Shown here one piece after another: positions 1 to 9,326 of a stretch of DNA of 64,000 bases. The translations under genes were made by a program, and so were the position numbers. Origin of the DNA: Vibrio coralliirubri (GTDB lineage: Bacteria; Pseudomonadota; Gammaproteobacteria; Enterobacterales; Vibrionaceae); assembly GCF_024347375.1 (NCBI RefSeq), contig NZ_AP025470.1, forward strand, positions 2,480,001 through 2,544,000, given 5' to 3'. Every line of letters starts with the position of its first letter. The first letter of the stretch is position 1. The notes beneath the pieces were generated by a model. That model was given only the letters and a program-made list of their open reading frames with translations. It searched no databases and was not told the origin of the DNA.

Positions 1-2789
1 CCTGCAATCCCGAGCATCGCGATAATCACCGTAAAGCCAAACGGATAACCGAAAATCCACACCGACAACAACCCTAGCCCACCCGCCAATCCTGCTACCA
101 TGAAGATGATGCTGCTCATTCGGAACGAGTTAAACGACATCACCACCACCAACACCATCAATACCACCACGACTGCGACGTTCGAGATCAGGCTGTTGAC
201 TGAATTATCTCGTTCAGCAGATTCACCACCAAAACCAATCGTATAGCCCGATGGCATCTGATAGCTTTCTAGGCGTTTTTGGAATTCATTGAGCACGGTT
301 TGAGGCAAGACTCCCGCTTCAATATAACCCTCAATGGTATTCACTCGTTGCCCATTTCTGCGCGTAATCGCACCACGACTGGTGGTCAGTTCAAGCTCAG
401 CCAAGGTAGACACATTGATACCCGTAGAATAGACATCAGAGCTTATCGGCAAGCGAATATTACTCAGGTGAGCCAAGTTTTCACGCGCATCATCCGCAAC
501 ACGAACACGGATTGGCACAGACTCACTGCCCTCAATCACAGAGCCACTTTCACGACCTGTCAGCGTGGTTTGCAACATGCCAGCAAACTGGTTCAATGAA
601 ATACCATTCAGCTTTGCGGTGTCTTCATCGACTTTCAACCACACCTTAGGCGTACCCGGTTGCAGCGTTTCCCTTGTGTGCGTGACATGAGGAACACCCG
701 CCAGAATCAAGCGTACATCTTCACCAATAGCTTTTAGGGTATCGAGGTTTTCACCGTAAACTCGCAGTTCAACGGGCGCAGTAAATGGAGGCCCTTGGTT
801 GAGCTTACGTACCAAGATTTGTGCTTCCGGCACTTCTTCATCCAACACCTTTTGCAACTGTGGAATTAGCGCATTAGCTTGGTCAAAGTTCTCTGTTTTC
901 ACCATCGCTTGCGAGAAGTATGGCGCGTTGTTTTGCCTTGCTTGCAGGTTGTAATAGAAGGATGGGAAGTTTGCGCCCACTAGCCAATCAATACGTTCCA
1001 CTTCAGGGTAACGATGAATGATGTCGTCTATTTTTTCAGAGGTGTTTTTGGTGGCGTAAATGCTCGCTTGAGGTGGCATGTAAACCTGAATCTCAAACAT
1101 GTCTCGGTCTGATGGCGGGAAGAATTGCTCAGTCAGCTGAGACATACTCCAGTAGCCAGTAAACGGAACCAACAGCACCAAAGCAATCGTGATGATTGGA
1201 TGCGTGACGCCAAAGCGGACAGAAGATGAGAACCAGCGCGTCAAAGCCGGGATTCTCAAACCAGTCATGTACCAATGGTGCTGGCCTTTCTTGTCGACAT
1301 CACTGAGTTGCTTAGGCAGTAGTTTGGTCGCTAAACCCGCAATTAAGGTGTGCGAGATAATGTAAGAGCCGATCAACGAGAAAGAAACGGTAATCGCAAT
1401 ACCACCGACAAATTCACCCGATGCACCCGGCATCAAAATAATCGGGGCAAACGCCAACACGGTAGTTAAGGTTGAGCCTAATAGCGGCACCCATAAATGC
1501 TTCAATGCATTCATGGTCGCTTCAGCTCGTTGTTGCCCTTTCAAACGATACGCTTGAATGGTATCAACCATCACCACCGCGTTATCGACCATGATCCCGA
1601 GCGCCACAATTAGACCGGTCACCGACATTTGGTTAATCGGCACACCGGTCATTTTCATGATCGACAGGGTCAATAATGAGGTTAACGGCAAAGAAATGGC
1701 GACTAAGATCGCGGCACGTACGCCTAAAGTGACAAACAGCACAATCAAAATCAGACCGAAACCGATCATCAAGCTCTTGCCTAAATCGTCTAAGCGAGTT
1801 TCGGTATAACCTTGCTGATTAAATAATACCGTCACCTTAACGTTACTTGGTAACTCTTGCTCAAACTTGCCAATCAGAGCGTTCGCTCGCGACGTCCAAT
1901 TATCAACTCGCAGATCAGGATGCATTCTTGCCGCGACAATCACACCCGGCTCACCATCAATAATCGCAATCTGATCTTGTGGGGTTTTCTCACCACGTTT
2001 CACAGACGCAATGTCTTCCATGCGGATGATGTGACCATTGCTGTCAGTGGCAATTGGCACTTGCTTGATACGTTCAATGGAGTCCAGTTCAGACTCAATT
2101 CCCAAACCAAAACGGGAATAGGCACTGACCAGTTCACCCGCCGAGTTCTTGGCGTCTGCCCCTTCGAGCGATTCAGCGATATTGGCACTCGAACGCCCTA
2201 GAGCAGCGGCATCGGCCGTACGTAAACTGATTTGAATCTCTTCTTGCGGCATCCCGTATTCATCAACGAATTCGGTACCCGACAAGGTTCGTAACCGCTT
2301 GGCGAGCTCTTTGGCATAACGGCCCAGCGTTAACCTGTCTGGTTCACCCGCACCAGACCACGTTAGAGATGCGATGGTCGTAAAAGCATAGGTATGGTCG
2401 CTATCGAGATCGGGAGATTGAGCACCCGCAGGCAAAATGGATTCGATGTCAGATAACTTGTCGCGAGCTTGGGACCAGACGGGTTCTGGCTCGGTGATGG
2501 TGTCGTTAAGTTCTAGCGTAACAATTGATACGCTCGGCCTAGAGGTTGAGCTCACGAGTTTAACTTCACTCAGTTCACGCAGCTTATTCTCGATAACCTC
2601 AGTAACCAAGGTTTCAACACGCTCGGCACTGGCGCCGGGGAAACTGGTTGTGATGTTCGCATAACGGTTGATGATTACTGGGTCTTCTGCACGTGGCAAG
2701 GTCATGAACGCCGAAATACCACTCACCATCAGCAGCGCTGTCATCAAGATAAGCAGTCGAGTGTTGGAAATAGTCTCTATAATTTTCAT
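1..2789 (-). CDS. RND-family multidrug efflux permease (C-terminus beyond window)
   Basis: Inner-membrane proton-driven efflux pump subunit of the AcrB/HAE1 superfamily. Seen: the reverse frame is open from ATG at 2789 to the window edge, about 929 codons of a family length near 1030, so about 100 C-terminal residues are missing. The N-terminus has TM1 followed by the LPRAEDP stretch; residues about 390-410 carry the TM4 motif GIMVDNAVVMVDT, holding one of the proton-relay aspartates and Asn at the second position. The gene starts 8 bp after the adaptor gene stop, so the two form an operon. Substrate cannot be told. No outer membrane factor gene is visible, so a TolC-type partner is presumably encoded elsewhere. 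Confidence 0.93.
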   Translation of the reverse strand, partial: MKIIETISNTRLLILMTALLMVSGISAFMTLPRAEDPVIINRYANITTSFPGASAERVETLVTEVIENKLRELSEVKLVSSTSRPSVSIVTLELNDTITEPEPVWSQARDKLSDIESILPAGAQSPDLDSDHTYAFTTIASLTWSGAGEPDRLTLGRYAKELAKRLRTLSGTEFVDEYGMPQEEIQISLRTADAAALGRSSANIAESLEGADAKNSAGELVSAYSRFGLGIESELDSIERIKQVPIATDSNGHIIRMEDIASVKRGEKTPQDQIAIIDGEPGVIVAARMHPDLRVDNWTSRANALIGKFEQELPSNVKVTVLFNQQGYTETRLDDLGKSLMIGFGLILIVLFVTLGVRAAILVAISLPLTSLLTLSIMKMTGVPINQMSVTGLIVALGIMVDNAVVMVDTIQAYRLKGQQRAEATMNALKHLWVPLLGSTLTTVLAFAPIILMPGASGEFVGGIAITVSFSLIGSYIISHTLIAGLATKLLPKQLSDVDKKGQHHWYMTGLRIPALTRWFSSSVRFGVTHPIITIALVLLVPFTGYWSMSQLTEQFFPPSDRDMFEIQVYMPPQASIYATKNTSEKIDDIIHRYPEVERIDWLVGANFPSFYYNLQARQNNAPYFSQAMVKTENFDQANALIPQLQKVLDEEVPEAQILVRKLNQGPPFTAPVELRVYGENLDTLKAIGEDVRLILAGVPHVTHTRETLQPGTPKVWLKVDEDTAKLNGISLNQFAGMLQTTLTGRESGSVIEGSESVPIRVRVADDARENLAHLSNIRLPISSDVYSTGINVSTLAELELTTSRGAITRRNGQRVNTIEGYIEAGVLPQTVLNEFQKRLESYQMPSGYTIGFGGESAERDNSVNSLISNVAVVVVLMVLVVVMSFNSFRMSSIIFMVAGLAGGLGLLSVWIFGYPFGFTVIIAMLGIA

Positions 2790-2797
2790 ACTATTAC

Positions 2798-3919
2798 CTA
2801 CTCAGCCGCGCTTGCTGGCTTCACGGTTTGTCCGGGAACTAAACGATGTAAGCCACTGGCAATCACCTGTTCACCGTCTTCAATCGCCCCACTCACGTAT
2901 GCTTGTTGATTATTGGCAAACAACACCTGAACACTTCTACGTTCAACCTTGTTATCTTCACCAATCACAAAGATGTTCCACACACCGCGTAAACCATCAA
3001 TCAAACCGGTTAATGGCACCCAGTAACCTTGCTCTTCAATCTGTTCATCAAATTTAAGGTAGGCAAGTTGCCCTTCTAATACCGACGACTTTTCAGGGAA
3101 TAGGTAACGCAAGCCGACACTACGAGATTGGGTATCCACCATTGCGCCGGGATTCAATAGCTCCACGGCATAATCTGTTCTCCCAACTCGGATGTTAGGC
3201 GAAGAAAGTGAGGTGACTTTTTGCATTTGGTGAGCAGGAATACCGATGAAGGCTTCTTTTCCCTCAGAAGCGAGCAGTGTAAGAGTTGGATTACCGACAT
3301 TCACCACATCTCCGAGCGAAACAAAGCGCGTCGCGATGGTTCCAGAATAAGGCGCAAGCACTGTCGACTTCACCAATTTCAGTTCGTTGCCTTTCACTGA
3401 TGCATCGATACGTAGCAAGTTCGCCTGCAATACCCGTTGCTCACTGGTGAGAGAATCAATCTCCGCTTCCGCACTGAAGCCTTTCGCTTTCAATGAACGT
3501 TGACGCTTTAAGTTAGCAGCAACAAGACTCAACTGAGCTTTCACCTCTTCAGCCTGCGCTTTCAGTTGGCTAGACTCAGTTTCCAATAGCTGAGTGTCCA
3601 ATCGAATCAACGGCTGACCCGTTGTGACTGTGTCACCGACATCCACCAGAATCTCGTTTACCTTGCCTGCCAATTCAAAACCAAGATTCGCCTGCTGCCC
3701 CGCCTTTACTACACCGACATATTCACGTTGTACCGCATACGATCGAGAGCGTTCCAAAGCGACAGTTTCCACTGTTAAGACTGTCGACGCTGCACTATTC
3801 GATTCCACTGCAGCATTATCAGCATCGGATGCTGTCTCGGCTTGTGTATTTTCACCACACCCGACAAGAAGAGTCGACAACGCCACTGCTACTGCGCTTC
3901 CCTTCATCAATTTATACAT
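2798..3919 (-). CDS. RND efflux periplasmic adaptor lipoprotein (membrane fusion protein)
   Basis: AcrA/HlyD-type adaptor that bridges the RND pump and the outer membrane channel. The chosen start (3919) follows an AGGAAG Shine-Dalgarno and gives a lipoprotein signal peptide with lipobox LVGC (Cys21); an upstream in-frame start adds 17 polar residues that would spoil it. About 373 aa, usual for the family. Two half-lipoyl motifs (around GKVNEILVDVGDTV and APYSGTIATRFVSLGDVV) flank an alpha-hairpin rich in Q/E/K. First gene of the adaptor-pump operon, divergent from the TetR gene. Confidence 0.93.
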   Translation of the reverse strand: MYKLMKGSAVAVALSTLLVGCGENTQAETASDADNAAVESNSAASTVLTVETVALERSRSYAVQREYVGVVKAGQQANLGFELAGKVNEILVDVGDTVTTGQPLIRLDTQLLETESSQLKAQAEEVKAQLSLVAANLKRQRSLKAKGFSAEAEIDSLTSEQRVLQANLLRIDASVKGNELKLVKSTVLAPYSGTIATRFVSLGDVVNVGNPTLTLLASEGKEAFIGIPAHQMQKVTSLSSPNIRVGRTDYAVELLNPGAMVDTQSRSVGLRYLFPEKSSVLEGQLAYLKFDEQIEEQGYWVPLTGLIDGLRGVWNIFVIGEDNKVERRSVQVLFANNQQAYVSGAIEDGEQVIASGLHRLVPGQTVKPASAAE

Positions 3920-3972
3920 ACTTCCTGTTCCTATGCGGTACTCATCACGTTCTTTTTTTAGACTAACCAAAC

Positions 3973-3993
3973 CAAACTAGACTGTCTAGTTTG
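3973..3993. promoter_or_regulatory. Probable TetR operator between efflux operon and tetR
   Basis: Perfect palindrome with 10-bp arms around one central base; the inner 19 bases read AAACTAGACTGTCTAGTTT. It lies 54 bp before the adaptor ATG and 160 bp before the divergent TetR gene. Position and TAGAC/GTCTA halves fit a TetR-family operator controlling the pump; binding is inferred. Confidence 0.7.
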
Positions 3994-4153
3994 ATTGTGT
4001 TAAAAATAAGTTTCATGGTTAATGATTGATAAAACCATCACAAAAAGCATAATGCTTAGCGCAAACGAGACACCTATTACTGAGTATCAATAGGCACTAA
4101 GCAAAGAGACAAGCTAGGTAACGCCCCAACACCAAGTAACGAGAAGCAAGCAC

Positions 4154-4768
4154 GTGACAAAAATCATCAAGAGTGAACAGAAGAGATCGCAGATCTTAAC
4201 CGCAGCAAGTAAACTTTTCTCTGAACATGGCTTCAAGATCAATATGGATCAGATAGCCAAAGCAGCGAACGTTTCCAAGCAAACGGTCTACTCTCACTTT
4301 AAAAACAAAGACGAGCTTTTCGAAACCTGCATGCAAACTAAGTGTGCCGAGCGTGAACTCAGCCCTTCTGCTTTTGATATGAATGCCACTTTGGAAGAAG
4401 AATTGGTGAAGTTTGGTGTGAAGTTTCAAGATTTGTTACTTGATGAGCAGTCCAGACAGACCTTTCAAAATGCGGTGAGCCAATCCAACACGCACCCAGA
4501 GATCGCTTCAATCTACTTAGAAACAGGGCCGCAAAAAACCACCCTTTTACTCGCAGATTATCTACAAAGCAAAGTGGAATCGGGTGATTTGATCTTATCG
4601 ACATCAAGCTCGCCGATCATCGCAGCAAGACAACTGCTGCTTATGTTTCATGGTAAGTCGGCATATTGGGGATTCTTCGGGCATGAAAGTGGCGAGTCTG
4701 AGCAAGAGAGACTCCTATACACCAAAGAGTGTGTCGCGCTGTTCTTAAACGGCAATCAACCTCGTTAA
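4154..4768 (+). CDS. TetR/AcrR-family transcriptional regulator
   Basis: Probable local repressor of the divergent RND operon. 204 aa with GTG start; a GAGAAG ribosome site lies upstream. Residues about 10-55 form the TetR helix-turn-helix (RSQILTAASKLFSEHGF, then MDQIAKAANVSKQTVYSHF). The C-terminal ligand domain is not informative; it resembles the AcrR/YfiR-type regulators that sense hydrophobic compounds. The palindrome at 3973-3993 is the likely binding site. Confidence 0.9.
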   Translation: MTKIIKSEQKRSQILTAASKLFSEHGFKINMDQIAKAANVSKQTVYSHFKNKDELFETCMQTKCAERELSPSAFDMNATLEEELVKFGVKFQDLLLDEQSRQTFQNAVSQSNTHPEIASIYLETGPQKTTLLLADYLQSKVESGDLILSTSSSPIIAARQLLLMFHGKSAYWGFFGHESGESEQERLLYTKECVALFLNGNQPR

Positions 4769-4786
4769 TCTTAAAATATTTATCCG

Positions 4787-5698
4787 TTAGCCACCCATAG
4801 AAGCTGACTCAAGAAGCAGTTCATAGAAACGTTTTGCGGCAGGGCCTGTCTTGGCCCCTTTTGGCAGAGTCAGATGCAGCGGAACGTGATAGCCACTGCC
4901 ATTTTCGACATTGAGCACCGTCAGCTTATCGCTACCTCGACTTTCCACAATGTGTTTTGGTAATCGGCAGTAACCCACACCCTGCTCTACCGCGCCAAAT
5001 GCATGGTCGAAATTATCCACCGTAATACGCTGACTCGACTTCAACCACCCCACATCCTGTTTATTCCCTTGTTTTTTAGTGTCTTGACTGGATCGTGCAC
5101 CTAAATCCCTCACCACAATTTGTGGCAAAGACGACAGTTGATTCAACGACACAGAAGCAGCACTTGCTAACGGATGTGAACTCGCAACAACAGGCTCCAT
5201 CATAGTAAAGCCAAAAGCCTCAGCAGAATGATTAGTGACAGGCAGATTGATGATGGCAACATCAGCGAGCTCTTGAGTGACCATTTCAGTCGTCTTAGAC
5301 AACGATGTTTCCATCACTTGAATCGATGTTGTGCTGTTCTCAGCCATAAATTGCGCCATCGGTTTGTATAGACGTTCAAGACAACACAGATGATCCACGG
5401 CGACCACGATTTCAGATTCGACGCCTTTCGCCAGCTGTTCACTAATGAGTTCCAACTCTCTCGCCTGTTCCAACATGCTGCTTGCACGGCGCAACAGTGA
5501 TTTACCATCTTCCGACAGCACCGCCCTGCGTCCTTCAACTTGCACCAAAGACACACCCAATTGATCCTCCAATTTTCTCAAAGCATAAATCAACGTGGTA
5601 TGGCTCTTATTCAATTGCACGGCCGCCGCCTGAATGCTGCCTGCGCGGTCAATTTCGTAAAGCGTTTGCCATTGGTCTAGGGTGGTCTTTAATCTCAT
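4787..5698 (-). CDS. LysR-family transcriptional regulator
   Basis: 303 aa; N-terminal winged helix (residues about 8-65, including SIQAAAVQLNKSHTTLIYALRKLEDQLGV) followed by a LysR substrate-binding domain. Converges on the TetR gene and is divergent from the YdhR-like gene at 5847, which is therefore its most likely target. The effector is not predictable from sequence. Confidence 0.9.
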   Translation of the reverse strand: MRLKTTLDQWQTLYEIDRAGSIQAAAVQLNKSHTTLIYALRKLEDQLGVSLVQVEGRRAVLSEDGKSLLRRASSMLEQARELELISEQLAKGVESEIVVAVDHLCCLERLYKPMAQFMAENSTTSIQVMETSLSKTTEMVTQELADVAIINLPVTNHSAEAFGFTMMEPVVASSHPLASAASVSLNQLSSLPQIVVRDLGARSSQDTKKQGNKQDVGWLKSSQRITVDNFDHAFGAVEQGVGYCRLPKHIVESRGSDKLTVLNVENGSGYHVPLHLTLPKGAKTGPAAKRFYELLLESASMGG

Positions 5699-5846
5699 CG
5701 GTCTAAAATCCTGACAGTTAATGACAATATTATGAACTTTTCTGTCTGTTTTTTACAGGTAATATGAGTTTCAACAACAAACGAGAATAGCTTGTTTGTC
5801 TTGAACACCTATTTGCTAAACAGAATTTATTAAACGGAGAAACACC

Positions 5847-6152
5847 ATGAAACTACTACAAGTTGATTTTGAATTTTCAGGCCCTTTCGGTGAAGAGATG
5901 TCGAACACACTCGTTGACCTAGCAAAGTCTATTAACAACGAACCGGGCATGATCTGGAAAATCTGGACAGAGAACGAAGCAGAAAAACTGGGGGGCGGCG
6001 TCTACTTATTTGAAGATCAGCTGAGTGCTGAAACCTATCTGGCGATGCACGCTGCTCGCTTAAAAGAGATGGGTGTACAGGAAGTGCGTGGTGTAATTTT
6101 TGACGTAAATCAGCCCTTAACTACCATTAATAAAGGCCCAATCAACGCTTAA
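5847..6152 (+). CDS. ydhR: YdhR-family putative monooxygenase
   Basis: 101 aa, the usual length of the YdhR family (dimeric alpha/beta ferredoxin-like fold, proposed monooxygenase acting on aromatic compounds). Seen: family features near the N-terminus (LLQVDFEF-GPFG) and the GMIWKIWTENE block followed by GGVYLFEDQLSAETYLAMH. A GGAGA ribosome site precedes the ATG. Divergent from the LysR gene and followed by a small membrane-protein gene. The biochemical role is not established for the family. Confidence 0.8.
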   Translation: MKLLQVDFEFSGPFGEEMSNTLVDLAKSINNEPGMIWKIWTENEAEKLGGGVYLFEDQLSAETYLAMHAARLKEMGVQEVRGVIFDVNQPLTTINKGPINA

Positions 6153-6160
6153 CGCATCGC

Positions 6161-6183
6161 TCACTCACTCACTCACTCACTCA
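6161..6183. repeat. TCAC microsatellite
   Basis: Five perfect TCAC units plus TCA, 8 bp after the ydhR-like stop and about 60 bp before the next ATG. Non-coding; slippage here could change spacing to any promoter for the 6242 gene. Confidence 0.9.
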
Positions 6184-6241
6184 AGTATTGAGCAAAGAGA
6201 CAGATTAGCGATATCACCAAGTTGAAAAAGAGAGCGACACA

Positions 6242-6616
6242 ATGAACAACAAAACATTCTTGAGCCTACACGGCATCATTTACGCAGGGGTTGCCTTCGC
6301 GCTGTTTTTCCTACCCACCGTTATGTGGCCAATGTACGGCGTAGAGATCAATGATAAGTACGCGTACTTTCTCTCTCAACACACCAGTATATTTTTGGGT
6401 GGTATCGCTGCAATAAGCTGGCTGCTTAGAGACATTGAACCTGGCGTGTCCGCTAAAAAGCTCATCCAAGGATTGGTGGTTACAAATATGCTTGGCGCCA
6501 TCATCACATTGTATGCGGCGTTTACAGGAATATTTGTTGGCTTCGGCTGGAGTGATCCGGCGTTCTTCCTGTTTCTATCAATACTGAGCGTGTTGCAGGT
6601 TCGCAAGCAAGCTTAA
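6242..6616 (+). CDS. Small four-helix membrane protein, unknown function
   Basis: 124 aa with four hydrophobic segments (around residues 7-27, 45-62, 75-102 and 105-120) and short polar loops. A GAGAGCGACACA stretch upstream provides a plausible ribosome site. I do not recognise a characterised family; layout resembles short DUF-type inner membrane proteins. It lies on the same strand as the ydhR-like gene, separated by 89 bp with a microsatellite, so co-transcription is possible. Confidence 0.7.
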   Translation: MNNKTFLSLHGIIYAGVAFALFFLPTVMWPMYGVEINDKYAYFLSQHTSIFLGGIAAISWLLRDIEPGVSAKKLIQGLVVTNMLGAIITLYAAFTGIFVGFGWSDPAFFLFLSILSVLQVRKQA

Positions 6617-6647
6617 CCAACCAATGAATTCAGATAGCACAAACAAA

Positions 6648-6675
6648 AAAACACTCGGTATATGCCGAGTGTTTT
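6648..6675. terminator. Bidirectional rho-independent terminator
   Basis: Stem AAACACTCGG / CCGAGTGTTT with loop TATATG, flanked by A-run and T-run, placed between convergent genes ending at 6616 and 6705. Confidence 0.85.
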
Positions 6676-6704
6676 CGTATTAAATCGTTAACTTTAACGT
6701 CAGG

Positions 6705-7232
6705 CTATGAGCGACCAAGCATACGACTTAGCGTGCCATCTTTATCGACAAACTGATGCTTCAATGCGCCTAATACATGCAGAGCAAGTGCCACCATGAT
6801 CAAGTTCACTGAATTGACATGAACGAAAGAAGCCGCAGACTGTAACCATTCGGTTTTTTCACCAGCAGCGATAAGCTCGAACCCGAACACGTCTAATGCA
6901 CGTCCACCAGCAACACTCATCACCGCACCAGAAATTGGCATCGCCAACGTCACCAACAATAAGAAATGGTGAACGCTTTTCGCTGCGATTTCTTGTGCTC
7001 TCGTCAATACGGCAACACTCTCAATTGCGCCCTCTTTAAAACGCCATACCAAGCGTGAAAGTGCGACAACTAAAACAATCAAACCCAACGATTTGTGCAG
7101 CCCCATTAACTCGCCTTTTTCGGGGCCACGCGGCATGCCTTCAAATTGAAGTCCAATAACAAACACGACAAGGAACAAAATACCGGTAAGCCAATGGAAA
7201 ACAACAGTCTTTTTCGATAACGATTTACTCAT
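6705..7232 (-). CDS. Cytochrome b561-type membrane protein
   Basis: Di-heme, four-helix inner membrane electron carrier of the bacterial b561 (YodB/CybB) family. About 175 aa from ATG 7232; an alternative GTG lies 9 bases upstream. Seen: paired histidines on helices (FHWLTG, GLHKSLG, HHFLLL and the last helix ALALHVLGALKHQFVDKDG), which provide heme ligands in the family. Works with quinone pools; the physiological partner is not indicated by neighbours. Convergent with the 6242 gene. Confidence 0.9.
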   Translation of the reverse strand: MSKSLSKKTVVFHWLTGILFLVVFVIGLQFEGMPRGPEKGELMGLHKSLGLIVLVVALSRLVWRFKEGAIESVAVLTRAQEIAAKSVHHFLLLVTLAMPISGAVMSVAGGRALDVFGFELIAAGEKTEWLQSAASFVHVNSVNLIMVALALHVLGALKHQFVDKDGTLSRMLGRS

Positions 7233-7340
7233 GATGACCACTTTATGTCTCTAATAATGACGCTATTTTCGCCTAATATCATTACACTTTATAGGGTAAA
7301 TAAGTAAAGTTAGGTAAAGACCAAAAGAAGCCCAAAATCG

Positions 7341-7859
7341 TTACTTTGTGTGCTCGACAAAAATCAACTCGTCAGTGTTGAAACCACGCTCTTTAGACAT
7401 GCTTTTGAACTTCTCCATCACCTCTGGCGCAACCTCTGGCGTTCTTGAAAGCAGCCATAAGTAATCAGTATCTGGACCTGAAACAAACGCGTATTGGTAA
7501 CCCTCTTTGTCCAATTCAAACACCACATAAGCGCCGTAGAAAGGGCCAAAGAAAGACACTTTCAAATAGCCTTGTTCGCTGCCTTCAACAAAATACGCTT
7601 TGCCTTCCGCTTCGTTCCATTCACCCTCTTCCGCCGAATAGCCTCGGTTAATCACCTTCACGCCGCCATCATCACGCAGACTATACTCAGCACTGATGTT
7701 GTCTAAGCCACGCTCAAACGAGTGATCCAAACGAGCCACTTCGTACCATTTCCCTAAGTATCGATCCAACTCGAACTGTTGAACGGGCTTAACCGTTTCG
7801 GGCATGCCGACACAACCACCCAATAAGATCACGCTAAGCAGCAATAATATTTTTTTCAT
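7341..7859 (-). CDS. blc: Outer membrane lipocalin (Blc family)
   Basis: 172 aa. Signal peptide with lipobox LGGC (Cys16) predicts lipid anchoring, probably at the outer membrane. Lipocalin signature YLGKWYEVARLDHSFERG follows at about residue 34; the motif NRGY and C-terminal LLSRTP block match bacterial lipocalins that bind fatty acids or lysophospholipids. Monocistronic by spacing. Confidence 0.93.
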   Translation of the reverse strand: MKKILLLLSVILLGGCVGMPETVKPVQQFELDRYLGKWYEVARLDHSFERGLDNISAEYSLRDDGGVKVINRGYSAEEGEWNEAEGKAYFVEGSEQGYLKVSFFGPFYGAYVVFELDKEGYQYAFVSGPDTDYLWLLSRTPEVAPEVMEKFKSMSKERGFNTDELIFVEHTK

Positions 7860-8009
7860 CCTAACCTCGACTTGTTTTTATTAGTAATGCGAGTAAGTCT
7901 CGTGAAAACATAAACTTACATCCTTGGTAATACGTTAAATCCATTTTTATAGTTCACTTAACTGTAATTTATTCAGAATCTTATGTGAATCGTTTAGTCT
8001 GCGAATGAA

Positions 8010-8882
8010 TCAATGACGTTTCATTGCTATTCGATATTGAGTCGGCGTCACCTGTTTATAGGATTTAAACTGACGATTGAAGTTGGCTTGGTTGTCGTAT
8101 CCCACTTTCTCCAAGATCAAACTGACAGGCAATGAGGTATTAATCAGCAAGTCGCACGCAACATTCAATCGGATCTTTTTAAGCCGTTGACTGAAGCTCT
8201 CTTTATAGTGCTTTTGAAATAAACGCCTAACACTGCTCTCACTGATGTATAGGTGACTGGCTAAATCGTTAATCGAGATATCTTGAATAAAGTGATTCAT
8301 TAAGAAGGCTTCGACCTTATCTAGCTTATCGCTGATCTCATCACCTTCATTGTCCTTAAAGATCGGGTTGATCAACTGCACCACCTCTTCGTCATCAAGT
8401 AATACCGAAAACAACGAGAATAAAGTGAGTAACTGTTGGTGTGGCGGTTTCTCCATCACCCTGTCTAGCAATTCAGTCGCCTTCTCTGCCGAACTAGGAG
8501 AGAACTGCAATCCTTTCTTTGAGCCTTCCAGCAGTGCACGCAACGGTTCAAGCTCTCGACAACTGGCTATCAATGGCTCTATCCAGTCTTTACGAAACCA
8601 AATCACATGCGTTTCACATACTCGTTGGTCATCCGTGCTGTCGTCCGAATAAATAGCGTGGGGCAAGTCCGGCCCAACCAAAATCATATGATTATGGAAC
8701 ACATCGCTTTGGTGATGCCCAATAAAACCATGACCAGTAAAGTGACGATGAATCGCTATCTCATACTCTTCGTGTCGGTGCCAACCATAGCTTTTACTGT
8801 TCTCGACAATTTTCTTATAGCGCCAAGACATGCCAACTCGTTGTGGCACTTTTTCCAAGTAACCTTTCATTACGATACTCAA
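8010..8882 (-). CDS. AraC-family transcriptional regulator
   Basis: 290 aa. N-terminal cupin-like sensing domain rich in histidines (YGWHRHEEYEIAIHRHFTGHG), C-terminal double helix-turn-helix from about residue 190 (DISINDLASHLYISESSVRRLF ... LEKVGYDNQANFNRQF). An alternative in-frame ATG four codons in is equally plausible. Divergent from the 58-aa orphan at 9025. Target not evident. Confidence 0.9.
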   Translation of the reverse strand: MSIVMKGYLEKVPQRVGMSWRYKKIVENSKSYGWHRHEEYEIAIHRHFTGHGFIGHHQSDVFHNHMILVGPDLPHAIYSDDSTDDQRVCETHVIWFRKDWIEPLIASCRELEPLRALLEGSKKGLQFSPSSAEKATELLDRVMEKPPHQQLLTLFSLFSVLLDDEEVVQLINPIFKDNEGDEISDKLDKVEAFLMNHFIQDISINDLASHLYISESSVRRLFQKHYKESFSQRLKKIRLNVACDLLINTSLPVSLILEKVGYDNQANFNRQFKSYKQVTPTQYRIAMKRH

Positions 8883-9024
8883 TGACCTTTTAATATTGAA
8901 AGTATACGTAACAAACCACCCAAATCAGCACATTGACTGAAAAGTATTGAACATTGCACTGACGGTACTCTTCTCTTCGTCTCCGATAAATATACTGCAA
9001 GTGAACTTAATCAGGAGAGCAACT

Positions 9025-9201
9025 ATGGACACTTTATTATTAAAAATTCGCGATATGATTCTTGCCACACGTCAGCAGTGGATCGGCGAGATCACCTACA
9101 GCCACAATATTAAAGGTGATCACACCTGGAAATTCTATGGCTATAACTCTTATGACGAATATAAGAAAGATCTGCGTAATAGCTTAAGACAAGAGTCGTA
9201 A
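9025..9201 (+). CDS. Small conserved-looking protein, 58 aa
   Basis: Short gene with a strong CAGGAGAG ribosome site five bases before ATG 9025. The product is charged and aromatic (motif KGDHTWKFYGYNSYDEYKKDLR) with no signal peptide or membrane segment, so probably cytosolic. I do not recognise it. It sits divergent from the AraC gene and may be its target. Confidence 0.6.
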   Translation: MDTLLLKIRDMILATRQQWIGEITYSHNIKGDHTWKFYGYNSYDEYKKDLRNSLRQES

Positions 9202-9326
9202 TGAAAGGCTTATTCAAACCACAATTCATTGATTAATCGCGGTTTTTATTTGTCATTCATGTAGAGTTTCACACTTGCCACTCGCTTTCTATACTTACTA
9301 AACAGTGGAACATGGAACACATAATA

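Noticed and set aside
2437..3057. Plus-strand open frames over the efflux genes
   Set aside because: Antisense to clear RND and adaptor coding sequence with no family resemblance or ribosome site.
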